Origin: Rhynchopus sp. YZ270_cl-10
Taxonomy: Eukaryota > Euglenozoa > Diplonemea > Diplonemida > Diplonemidae
Assembly: GCA_964035575.1 (NCBI GenBank)
Contig: OZ037883.1
Span: 992,001-1,056,000, forward strand
DNA: 64,000 nt
Direction: 5' to 3'
Shown piece after piece: positions 22,552 to 32,400 of this stretch. The notes below the pieces were generated by a model. The model had not been told where the DNA came from, did no database searches, and worked only from the letters and a program-made list of their open reading frames with translations. The position numbers and the translations under genes were made by a program. The stretch's first letter is position 1. Each line of letters opens with the position of its first letter.

Positions 22552-23901
22552 CATCGCATCATTCGATTAATTAAGAGCGATGTTCTCTCCCGTGTTGGGA
22601 GACTTGGGTGGAATGATGCCAGAGCTTCAGCGTATCTTATATGGCAGTATCGGAGTGAGCTGAAGGGGACGCAGGATCCAAGGCGTTTGGAGCAGGTTGG
22701 AAATGCCTTTATCAGTGATTTTCATGCGTTAGAAAAGGCTTCGGAGAGTCCAGCTATCTTGGGAAGCAGTTTCAGTAATAATACAGTTTGTGTCGAGCTT
22801 TCAACGGCTTCGTATACTACTGCACTTCACCTCGCCCTTCTTGCGAACCAACACACCGAAGGGGAGCGGATATGGAACAAAATGGAGGCAAAAAAGATTC
22901 TTACAGTCGATGCTTATATAGCGAAGATGCGCCATGCCTGCAAACTCCGCCGCCCTTTCCTTACTATACACCGTATATACCATGACATGCTAAAAAAATT
23001 TTCCTCCGAAGAAGTGTCTTCTGAACAGTCTTTATACCCTATCATGCTATTGGCTCTCGTAAAAGAAGGGGAGTTAAAGCATGCAGTGCGTTTACTGAAG
23101 GTTATGAATGATCTAGGGTTCTATGGTAGAATGCCGAGAATGGGTGTGGAGGCGATTCTTCTGTTGTCTGCGGAACAGCATATTAATGGAAAAAACCAAA
23201 ACGCGACGATTCTCCTTTCATCAATGAAGGCTACACTGTGTGAATGGGGTGTGAAAATGACGGAGGAAGTTTATGCATTTATACTAACATTATTAGTCTC
23301 CCATAGTAGAGGGAAGGAATGCTACGAAGTCTGCATGAATCTCGCATTAGAAATCCAAGGCATACCAGAAATCGTATTAGGCTGCACCGCCTATGCAGGC
23401 TTGATCTCTTCTGCACGATGGAGTTCAGAGCCGATAAAGATATCGCAGGCGATTTTTGAGGATGCAAGAGCAAGGCGGGTAGATGGGGTGGCATTATATG
23501 ATGCAGTATTGGGTGTGCTGTTGTATGTGGTGGATGGAGGGGAGAAAGGGAGGGGGAGGGATGGGCCGCATAGACGAGAGGCGGTGTTGGCGGCAGCGGC
23601 GGTGCACCGTGCGTTGGTACAGAGAAGCCTGCTGCACTCTCGTCGTATCTTTGTATTGCTTGCGAAAATCTATCTGAACGCTGGGAAACCCGGTCGCGTG
23701 CTGCTCCTCTGGCAAGAGACGCGTAATGAAGGTCACATCCGTCCGCTCCCGAACGGCTTCCCCCAACTCCCCGATACGTTCTTCAGAACGGTGCTCGAAG
23801 CGGCTTTGAAAACGCAAAACCAAACCATCGCATCAGAGGTCGCAACCATCCTTAAAACATCAGAAGCTACGCGAAAAAACGGAAAGATGAACTCTCTTTG
23901 A
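22552..23901 (+). CDS. PPR-like helical-repeat protein, 5' end uncertain
   Basis: The product is a helix-rich protein with degenerate pentatricopeptide-type repeats, for example the stretch VYAFILTLLVSHSRGKECYE, the region around AVLGVLLYVVD, and RRIFVLLAKIYLNAGKPGRV followed by WQETRNEGH. PPR proteins usually bind organellar RNA. That role here is family knowledge, not shown by this sequence. The frame is open from 22552, just after an in-frame TAA, and the codons before 22687 read like real protein (GWNDARASAYLIWQYRSELK). However, the first in-frame ATG comes only near 22882, inside the repeat region. A pyrimidine tract ending in TTTCAG at 22524 looks like a splice acceptor. Either translation starts at a non-AUG codon or an upstream exon supplies the start. 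It ends in TGA. It opens the gene array. Confidence 0.7.
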   Translation, partial: HRIIRLIKSDVLSRVGRLGWNDARASAYLIWQYRSELKGTQDPRRLEQVGNAFISDFHALEKASESPAILGSSFSNNTVCVELSTASYTTALHLALLANQHTEGERIWNKMEAKKILTVDAYIAKMRHACKLRRPFLTIHRIYHDMLKKFSSEEVSSEQSLYPIMLLALVKEGELKHAVRLLKVMNDLGFYGRMPRMGVEAILLLSAEQHINGKNQNATILLSSMKATLCEWGVKMTEEVYAFILTLLVSHSRGKECYEVCMNLALEIQGIPEIVLGCTAYAGLISSARWSSEPIKISQAIFEDARARRVDGVALYDAVLGVLLYVVDGGEKGRGRDGPHRREAVLAAAAVHRALVQRSLLHSRRIFVLLAKIYLNAGKPGRVLLLWQETRNEGHIRPLPNGFPQLPDTFFRTVLEAALKTQNQTIASEVATILKTSEATRKNGKMNSL

Positions 23902-24581
23902 CAAGATGTTGCATTTTTTTTTTGCGTGGCGGACAGTGATATGAACAGTGGTATTGCTAATAAGAATAACGGTGGTGGTCATATGACCAGTGGTGCCTTG
24001 TGTTTTCGTAGTGGCCTGATGTCCGGTTCGCAAACTCTCGTAAAAGTCTGTGTGGTAGGTTCTCCCTGTACTGCCTCTGTCCCCTTTGATCACCTTTCCT
24101 CCTCTTTTCTGCCTGCTTGTTGGCTCTCACGCAGAAATAAATTTACAAAAAAATGACCCATCATGAAAAGACATTCTTTAGTTTCCATCAAAGGACGTAA
24201 ACGTCCTCTATCTGTTCCCTCTATGTAGACGTCTGGTGTTTAGTAGTTAAGATGACCACAAAAAAAAACGGGCTTTCTTGCATTATTTGACACCAGCCGG
24301 AACCTACATTACGCAGGCCTAATTACGCTGTGTCTCCAATGATCCCGTTCATCAGTTATGACCAATGAGGAAGTGGGTGGAGGACATAGCAGATGTAAAC
24401 CACGAAATGGATGTCCGGACAATGGTTTCGGGTCCACCCCCCCACCGATGTTCTGGTCATGAGAGTACCCTGAGGTGCTCTCATGAGGGCTTTGTTTTTC
24501 CAATTCCACTATCCCTCAGAAGGAATCCTTTTATCGGGTGGGTCTTTTGCCTCGAATAGGCTCTTTTCTTTTCTTCTCGCA
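23902..24581. other. Spacer, no gene seen
   Basis: It contains a short palindrome AGGACGTAAACGTCCT at about 24194-24209 and a repeat fragment at about 24430-24505 (GGTCATGAGAGTACC, CTCTCATGAGGGCTTTGT) related to the module near 21805 and 43050. I see nothing coding. The AG at 24560 followed by CTCTTTTCTTTTCTTCTCGC leads into the next gene. Confidence 0.5.
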
Positions 24582-25424
24582 ATGAGTGCCAGTGAGAGCA
24601 GCAAATCAGCGCAGGCAGCCAGACCTGTAGTGCAGCCATCCGCACCAGATCCCGCCTCCGTCTCAAACAACGCACTCAAGGGGGTTAACTTCCTCAAGAA
24701 GAAACCCAAGGAAGACTCCTCCGCAGCACCCACAGCTCCGACTCACGGCCAGCCCGCTGGCACAGCGTCACCACAGCCGGAGGACAAGGCAATGGCGATA
24801 GAGAAGCCCAAGAAAGCGAGCCCACTGGAGAAGCTTCGCGAGGCAAAGAGGCTCCGCGAGGAGCAGCAGAAGCAGGACCAACCACAGCAGCAGCAGCAGC
24901 AGCAGCCTGCAGAGGATAAGAGCAGCTTGTGGCGAGCGAGAACAGAGATGAGTAACCCATCGCCGAAGCAGCGCAAACCCGTGAAGAAGCGCAAACCCGC
25001 GAAGCAGCGCAAACAAAAACCCGTAAACCCGCTCGATGCATTCAGCTGCCGTCAGCTGCACCAGCTGCATCATCTCCACCACCATCACCATCATCACCAG
25101 CCCCTGCATCAGCAGCCTGCAGCGCATGAGAGCAGCGACTCCAGCAGCTTCATCGCCTTCTCGTCCTCTCCCTGGTGGGTGCCGCGGAGGCAGCAGCAAG
25201 ACCAGCCACAGCAGCTACAGAGCAGAACCAGCCATAGCAGCACCAGCACCCCATCATCACTACCATCATTATTATCATCATCACCACCATCATCACCAGC
25301 ATCATTACCACCATCATTACCAGCATCATTACCATCATCACCACCAGCATCACCAGCATCAGCACCAGCACCTGCAGAGGATAAGAGCAGCTTCCCCAGC
25401 AGGCCTAGGGGGTGGACGATCTGA
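24582..25424 (+). CDS. Low-complexity Gln/His/Ser/Pro-rich protein of unknown function
   Basis: A 280-residue frame from an ATG that follows a pyrimidine-rich leader. The N-terminal third (MSASESSKSAQAARP..., then NALKGVNFLKKKP) is charged and less repetitive. Residues about 85-105 are a Glu/Gln/Lys coiled-coil-like stretch running into poly-Gln. A Lys/Arg block (KQRKPVKKRKPAKQRK) at about 127 could be a nuclear signal. The remainder is poly-His and then Ser/Pro runs. The motif PAEDKSS occurs at about 108 and again near the C-terminus (the partial PAAHESS lies between), so the tail probably grew by internal duplication. An overlapping frame is equally open across the trinucleotide repeats, so the 3' half could be misframed. 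I recognise no family. Confidence 0.6.
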   Translation: MSASESSKSAQAARPVVQPSAPDPASVSNNALKGVNFLKKKPKEDSSAAPTAPTHGQPAGTASPQPEDKAMAIEKPKKASPLEKLREAKRLREEQQKQDQPQQQQQQQPAEDKSSLWRARTEMSNPSPKQRKPVKKRKPAKQRKQKPVNPLDAFSCRQLHQLHHLHHHHHHHQPLHQQPAAHESSDSSSFIAFSSSPWWVPRRQQQDQPQQLQSRTSHSSTSTPSSLPSLLSSSPPSSPASLPPSLPASLPSSPPASPASAPAPAEDKSSFPSRPRGWTI

Positions 25425-27875
25425 ACGTAACGAACCGGCCATGCACGCCATACGCTATATGCGCTATGTACGCTACCCGCAACGAGTGGTTATGGCGCCC
25501 ACCTGTGGTGGGCTGCTTAGACTGGTCCCAGTTGTGCGGCTAAGCCGTTCTTTGTGGGTTTTTAGAGTGATGTTTGCTTATCCACCTCTTGGTCCCTGCA
25601 CCTTCAACAGCAATCCTTTTGTGCCTTTGTGTGTGTGTTTGATAACTAATAGGGGTAATTCTTGCGCAGAATATGGCCCCAACGTGTGTGTGTTTGACAA
25701 CGGATTTAGAGCAGGGGTTAAGTTAGGGCGGGTTTCTGGGTTTTCAAAACCCGGTTTTCGGGTTTTTTCAAAAAAAAAAAAAAAAAATGGAATCTGGTGC
25801 AGGGAAGTTCCTAAGTGGGACCGAGAACATGAAATTCTGGATTTTAGTTTTTTTTTCCTTTTTTTTTTTTCCTTTTTTCCTTAGGGGGCTTTCTTGTGGT
25901 TTCTGGTGGGTTTCACTGTAGGTGACACACCACCAGTGTGGTGAAATGGTCGAAACTCTCAAAAGCAAGAGTTTTCAGGGGTCAAGAAAAAAAAATTGAC
26001 ACCAAAATCCTGCACCATCCAGGGCTGTATCCCCAATTTTTTTTGCCTGCGGCGCCATTTTTCATTTTTTGCTCTGCAAAAAAGGGTTCGTTGGAAGCTA
26101 GATTTTTACACCGTACCCAAAAATTTTTGCCTGCGGCGCCATTTATATTATTTTTTTGCTCCGCAAAAAGAGAAGTGCAAACGCCTCACCGTTCATCGGC
26201 GGAAGCACTGGTTCCACGGGTTATCGAACCCCAGAGAGCACTTCATTGGCATGCACACGGTTACCACGAGGGAGCGTATATGCAGGTACAAAATCACTGC
26301 CCCATCCAAATAATATTCCCAACGTCTTTGGGGATCCCCTTGCATTTTGCAGCCAAAATGCAACTAGACCAAAGCTGCAAAAAGTTCCGCGCGCGTGTAG
26401 CGCGCCCGGGTTTGGGACCCCTTTTTGAATTTCGAGGGGCGGTTAAAGTGGGCCCAGAATCACAGTTCTGACACTCATTTAGCATTGTGAGCAACGCACT
26501 AGTTGTCGTAACCAAAATTTGTATCAATCAAGAACTTGTCCATTTTCTCGAAATGACCCCACTACAGTGAGGGTAGAGCTCGGAAAGCCCGAAAAAGGGC
26601 AAAAAACCCCACCCAAAAAAAAAAGGAAAAAAACGGGAACATAAATCCAGAATTTTGCTGTTTTTTCCGAGAACAAGGGGCAACCCTGATCTGGTGCTAT
26701 AGGAAATGAGTCAGCGACCTGTCAGCGACCTGCATCCGGGTGCCCTTTTGTGCACTCCTCCTGAAGGGGTGAAAGGTGCTGTGAATGCTACCTTGCGTGC
26801 TGGAGTCAGGCATAGTGCATGTGGGACCTGCTGGAGCCCTAGCCAGTGAAGCCCCCTGGGCTAGTACAATGATGATACTTCAATCTGAAGTACATTTCTT
26901 CAAAAAAGCCCTCCGTGCCTGCAGCCCCCTCAGGAATAGCAACCTCACTTTTTTTGCACTTTTGGTAAGGAAAAAAATCGTATATAAATCCCTGAGTAGG
27001 TTCCCTTGAAAAAAAAAAATATGTACGAAATAGCTTCGGTGCAACTTTGTCGGGTAAACCTATTACACCAATTGCCTGCTTAGAGTACCAGTCGCAAAAA
27101 AACTTTGAGGATCTGGGCGTCATGTTTGTTGTCGTGGGTATGATGGGTGTTCAAACCCTGTTACTAGATATCTATAGATCTATAGATGCAGGTCTTTATT
27201 TTTGCCATGACAATGATGTGCTCTCTCTAGGTTCGAGAACCTGCGGAGGTTGTTATGGATTCCCAAGTACGTTGGCTACAGTCTTTGTATTTGAAGTCAC
27301 TTTTTTCACTGTTTCTTTTTTTGTCGACTCCTTAAGTGACTACTGAATGGTGCCTTATGTAGTTGGCACATCCCGATTGATTGTTTCAGCAGGAGGGTGG
27401 GCTGTGACGGGCTGTGTGTGTTTTTCGCCGTTCACAGTTCAACACCTTTCTGATTTCTCAGTGCACAGATGTCTTGCAAAAAGCGCACAGCAGTTATTTT
27501 GACTGCTAGTGAATAAACGCACCTCCCTACCCCCTCCAACGCAGAAACCTATTTTTTTTGTCCCCAGGCATCCCGGGGGGCGCAATTGCTTTTGTCCCTG
27601 GGTTGGTTATCTGCCTATCAGGGAAATTTCCTCTCTGATGGTGTGTTGCATGCCAATGCAGTTGACTATCAGAAGGTGTCAGACTCTCTTCGTTGAGACC
27701 GTTACCCCATTCCGTCCCTCCAACACACCCTGCCACACCCCACCAGGGAAGGGGGTCCTTTTTCAAAACCCCTCCCATCCATCCCCTGGGACACAAATAA
27801 TGACGATTCTTGCATAACACCGATCTTTCCTTTTCCTCATCTCTCGCCCTGTGTTCCCCTAATTTTTTTTTTCCG
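25425..27875. other. Repeat-rich spacer
   Basis: It holds a unit GTGTTTGATAACTAATAGGG (about 25625) that recurs at about 63518, two copies of TGCCTGCGGCGCCATTT with adjacent TTTGCTC(T/C)GCAAAAA (26046 and 26127), and an inverted R3 module (about 26160-26245, containing GGGTTATCGAACCCC). It also holds GAACTTGTCCATTTTCTCGA (about 26532), related to the element at 17150-17945, and GTCAGCGACCTGTCAGCGAC (about 26710), related to the TG...CA elements. Several fragments of families found in the left part are therefore nested here. No gene is supported. Confidence 0.6.
26160..26245 (-). repeat. R3 module, reverse orientation
   Basis: Read on the minus strand it gives GCTCTCTGGGGTTCGATAAC followed by CGTGGAACCAGTGC and GTGAGGCGTTTGCACTTC, matching 16500-16580. 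It is the clearest copy in reverse orientation, which argues for a dispersed element rather than a transcript-specific signal. Confidence 0.65.
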
Positions 27876-29357
27876 ATGACATTAAAGTTCACGTTGTTTG
27901 CAGGGCTCTTTAGTGGTGCTATTCTTGTTGTTCTGTCTATCCGTGCGGTGAATTTGGTAGGGGTGCAGCCTGTGGGGAAGGATGGTGCGGTGCCGTCTAT
28001 TGCAACACATGACGAAACGGCGTTGCGGCTGCAGAGGCAGGTTCTTGGCCTGCAGGAGGAAAAGACACGACTGGAACGCCTTCTGAAGGAGAAGTGCAGT
28101 GCATCCACCTCCACCTCCACCACCACCACCACCCTCGACCTCCCTGCCGCAAAGCTACAACAGTTCTTCAACCCTGCTGTCACCGAAGAGTCAGAATGGA
28201 CACTTCCCAGCATGCGGGTCGAAACCGACCTGCAATTGAAACGCGGGAAGTGGCGGGTCGAGCGGATAAACGAAAAATGCAGTGGAAACAAACTAGAAGG
28301 AGACGTCTTTTTGACACACGACATTTGTCAGTTGGGGCACATCCCGAAGGACGCAACGCATCTCTTTGTGCATCTGGCGACAGGGAACAACCTCCACCAC
28401 ATCGTCTACGGTAGCGAATGCATGGTGCCCGAGACTCTCGACCCCGAGCTGAAGGTGCCGAACTACGGACGCACCTGGCTTGCTGCGACCCGCCATTGGT
28501 TTGACGCTGTCATTGAGTATTGGGCGGAAAAGACGGGAAAACGTGTGGTACGTATCTTCCCTACCGGAATATCTTCTCCACAGGATACTACCGCCGATCC
28601 TAATGTCTTGAAAATCCATTATTACGACCCAAAATGGGAGCGTCTCTGTGCCGAAAAGGTGGTCACCCGGGAGGAGAAATGGCGTTGGTTTCCAGGGCAT
28701 GCGGCGGCATGGGCGTTTCGGTATATTCTTCAGTCGCATTTTAAATTGTCGATTCCTGTCAAGGAATATGGCAAGGCACCGTTGAGTGTCGCTATATTGA
28801 AGAGATTGGAGGATCGTCGGTTTGATGAAGACCAGGCGCATAGCTTTTTGCAGTCGAAGTTTGGTGGGGTTGCGGCGTTTCGGACAGTGGTGTTTGATAA
28901 TAAGAGCTTGAAGGGACGGCTTTTGTTGAATGTCACGGCGTTGACTTATGTAGAGCAAATGCAGCTTCTTGCGACGACTGACGTCTTCATCGCTGCGCAC
29001 GGTGCGGCGTTGACATCGATTGTCTGCATGCGTCGTGGGTCTGCCGTCATTGAGCTCTTCCCAAACAACTTCCGATACTACATGTTTGAGGAGCTTGCAC
29101 GTCTCATGGGCCTGCATTACTACTCTTATGAATCGCCCACACCCCCTTCTGGCTGTGCCGGGTGTACAGGAAGAAAGGGCACCCCCACTCTAGATGATAT
29201 CCACAACTTCAACGGCGCAAAAGCCTGCAAAAAATGCAACATCAAAGTCTCCTCAATAGACTGGTTTTACCTCTTCAAGGATGCAGCCTCGGCAGTGTGG
29301 CTGTCGCTCAGTAGGCGTTCTGATATACACAAATTTGATGTCCGTAAACAGAAATAA
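27876..29357 (+). CDS. GT61-family (DUF563) type II membrane glycosyltransferase
   Basis: 493 residues. A short N-terminus leads into one membrane anchor (about residues 4-25, FTLFAGLFSGAILVVLSIRA). A coiled-coil-like stem with Leu/Glu/Arg follows (about 48-72), then a Ser/Thr linker, then the catalytic region from about 110 to the end. The GT61 signature is the block TDVFIAAHGAALTSIVCMRR, followed by GSAVIELFP (about residues 368-397), matching the family pattern of AHGAALTN followed by an acidic/Pro element. Family members transfer xylose or GlcNAc to N-glycans or secreted proteins in the Golgi or ER lumen. The acceptor here cannot be told. A Cys-rich C-terminal block (CAGCTG, CKKCN) probably forms disulphides. 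It is likely Golgi-resident. The leader is T-rich, and the ATG is the first in frame after the AT-rich tract. Confidence 0.85.
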   Translation: MTLKFTLFAGLFSGAILVVLSIRAVNLVGVQPVGKDGAVPSIATHDETALRLQRQVLGLQEEKTRLERLLKEKCSASTSTSTTTTTLDLPAAKLQQFFNPAVTEESEWTLPSMRVETDLQLKRGKWRVERINEKCSGNKLEGDVFLTHDICQLGHIPKDATHLFVHLATGNNLHHIVYGSECMVPETLDPELKVPNYGRTWLAATRHWFDAVIEYWAEKTGKRVVRIFPTGISSPQDTTADPNVLKIHYYDPKWERLCAEKVVTREEKWRWFPGHAAAWAFRYILQSHFKLSIPVKEYGKAPLSVAILKRLEDRRFDEDQAHSFLQSKFGGVAAFRTVVFDNKSLKGRLLLNVTALTYVEQMQLLATTDVFIAAHGAALTSIVCMRRGSAVIELFPNNFRYYMFEELARLMGLHYYSYESPTPPSGCAGCTGRKGTPTLDDIHNFNGAKACKKCNIKVSSIDWFYLFKDAASAVWLSLSRRSDIHKFDVRKQK

Positions 29358-29475
29358 ATATTTTGTCTTTGGGTAGGGTTAATTAAGCGAAACATTCCTC
29401 CCCCCCCCCCACCCTTTTTTGTAATGCATAGTCAGCAAAACGTAGTTCACTTTTCCACAGTATACAAATAGAGCG

Positions 29476-32400
29476 ATGTCATGGGAGGCGAGTGAAGTGC
29501 AGAGCCCTGGGTCGTCCTGTTGGGGATGGGGCAGCAGCCCGCGTGGTGCGACGTTGCGTGCTGACTCGGGTGCAGAGGAGGGTGAGGTGTCGCACCTGGC
29601 ACGCATGATGATGCGTGGATTGGAGCGCAGTGTCAGCCCCGCTGCAGAGGCCGCGTTGACACATCCGACATTGAACACACGGTCCAGATCTGGTTCGTTT
29701 CCTGCGTACAGCGAGGTCTCGACTGCTCAGGGGTCGTCAGGACGGCTAGAGGCTCTTGAAAGACAGGTGCAGCTGTTGTCGCAGGCGGCAGGAGGGATAG
29801 ACCCTCCCACTCCAGTCCGGCCAGAGGCGCAGATCGTGGAGTTGCTGGAGGAGGTGCGGACGTTGAGGCAGCAGCTTGCAGGGCCTGCGTCGGTGCAGTC
29901 GTCAGTGCCGCCGCCGCCGTCGTCGGCGAGAAGCTTCCCCGCCTCGTCGCTGCGTGAGGCACAGCCGTCGTGGGTGACGACCCCAGCAACGCCGATACCA
30001 CCCAGACCACTGACCCCGCGCAAGGAGGTGCGTCTTGTGACACCAGGAGAAGTGCCTCTGGCGCCGCTTGATATGCAGTATATGAGCTGTGTGGAGTTCG
30101 GCGGTCTTTCGTTGTGCCAAGTAGGCCAGCAGAGACGGCCGATTGCGCAAGACGTTGTCATGCGGGTGGCCAACGGGAAGGTCAGCTTTCTTGATGGGGA
30201 ACATCGGGGTTTGATTTGCGAGACCTTTGTGTCGCATGTTTTGGATGCTGAGATGCGTGGGGGGGCGTGTGTGGTGCAGGTGGTGAATGGGCCTGCTGTG
30301 GAGGTGGGCGCTGGTGCGGAAAAGACGGCAGCGATCACGCGTGTGTTGAGTTCGTATGTTTCTGCTGATAAGAACTACCTGTCGCCCAGCGGGACGCCTG
30401 CCATGTCGCGCGGCAGTTCACCCCCTGCACCGCCGTCGACATCACCCAGGATGAGCTCCACACGCCACATGGACAGCTTCACATCGGACCTGCAGCTCCC
30501 CAGCGCCACCCCCATCGGCAAGGACATCACGTCCCCGCTGTCGTTTTCGTCGCCAGCAGCAGCCCCCTTCCAGCATCCAGTGGTGGCACCCACGACGGCG
30601 TTCCGTTCCGGCGGTGCGCCAGTGCAGATAGCGGCGGCAGCACCGTTCATGAACGCATCGGTGCTGTCGTCCGCATCTAAAGCAGAGAGCTCAGCAGCGT
30701 CGCTCCGGTCGCTCTCGAAAGGGTCGTCCTACAAAAGCGAGGTTTTCAGTCAATACGAAGCCGAAGTAGAAAAGTCGCGTCTCCGTGAACAGCAACGCCA
30801 ACGTGAACGTGAAGCTGAACGCGAACGCTTCAAAACCCGTGAACGCGAGCGTCGAGAGCAAAGAGAGCAGGAACTCGAAAGGGAGCAGGAGATCGAACGC
30901 CAACGCCAGCACGAAAAGGTGCGCGACGACCAGCAACGACGCGAGCGTGAGCGTGCACGCGAGGAGCGTGCCAAGGAGAAGATGGAGATGGCTGACCAGA
31001 AGATCCACGAGATCGAGCTTGAGAAGCAGGAGCATCTGAACAACATCAAGCAGAAGGAGCTCGAGATGGGGCAGCTTGCGCTGAATGCGAAGCAGCGCGA
31101 GGCCGAGCGGCAGCTGCTGGACGAGGTGCAGGTGTCTCGCGATCGGATGGAGAGGGAGCAGCGGGAGCAGCGGCTGTCTGAGGAGGGGATCAACGAGCAG
31201 CGACATCGGGCGGACAGGGACCGGCTTGCTGCGCTTGTCATGCGCAGGCAGCACGTTGCTGACGAGGCTGCACGGCGCTCAGACGAACGACGCAAACATC
31301 GCCAAACCGAGCAAGAGCGTGAACGCGAAGCCTTCGAACTCGAACAGAAGACCTCTGCCGCACGCCTCAAAGCTGAGACCGAAACACGCCTCAAACAAAG
31401 GGCTAAAGTGCAAGCCGCGCAAGCCCAAGAACAGAACGACCGCCTTGAAGAGAAGTCCCGCCTCCTCGCCGCCCGCGTTGCCGAAAGGGAGCGCGAACTC
31501 CTCGCAAAGGAACGCAACCTTCAGGTGTGTATTCTTGCTTCGTAGAAAAAAAGGGGCGCAAATGCTGCCCGAATTAGCATCAAAAAGGTGAGGTGTAGGT
31601 TATCTTATTGATATTCCCCGGAGACATTTTCTGGGTGGGATGTAGCACAAAAAGGTGATGGTACCAGGACCAACCTTTCTTTTTCTCCTTTATTTTGCAT
31701 ACAGTACTACAAGAGTCGAAATAAGTTTGGCGGATTTGGGGATTTTCGGGTTAATTTGGTAGGGGAGCCTATACCGGTAATTTTGGCTCCTTTTGATTTT
31801 AAATTGAAATTTCTAAGTCTTTTTTGACCTACGACCCCGGCAATGCATTTTTTGGGACTCTGTGGACTCAAATGAGCAAAAATTTAAACAAAATGCTGCC
31901 CGTTGGCACATTTAAACGCACATTTTGTTGAAAATTATCATTTTACACTGGATTTGCCTTTGCCATTTTCAGTTTTTTTTGCAGATTTTTTTCAAAAAAA
32001 AAATTGTAGAAAAAAGGCTCAAAAGTGCCTGAAACCCGGCGGAAAGTGATTTTTGGTGAGGTATATAGGGTAGTTTCATCTATTTTTGGGTTTTTTTGCC
32101 GAAAGGCGCCAAATTTTCCGAGCCAAATGAAGGAATAGCCGGTGCATAGGCTCCCCTAAATTTGGCGGCCTTTTTTTGAGTTAGAGTACCTGATGTGAGT
32201 GAAGTCCGGTGAGGTCGAAACCTCAAAGGAGGAGTGGGGTCCGTCACTTTTATAACAACCATTACGGTAGTTATGACACCAGAGGTTCCTCCTAGTTAGG
32301 AGCCTCTGGTGGTAGCTGATTGGGCTGTCAGCTGTTTCTTTTGTAGCGGGAGGTAACAGAGCCCTCGCCGTTCTGCTGACTAACACCGAACATTCCTGTC

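Noticed and set aside
28293-29117. 274-residue minus-strand frame opposite the glycosyltransferase
   Set aside because: The + frame carries the GT61 motif and a membrane anchor. The antisense frame has no recognisable features.
30691-31517. Minus-strand frames rich in Leu or Ser/Arg opposite the coiled-coil exon
   Set aside because: They are complements of Glu/Arg/Gln codons of the coiled coil. No minus-strand gene is otherwise seen.
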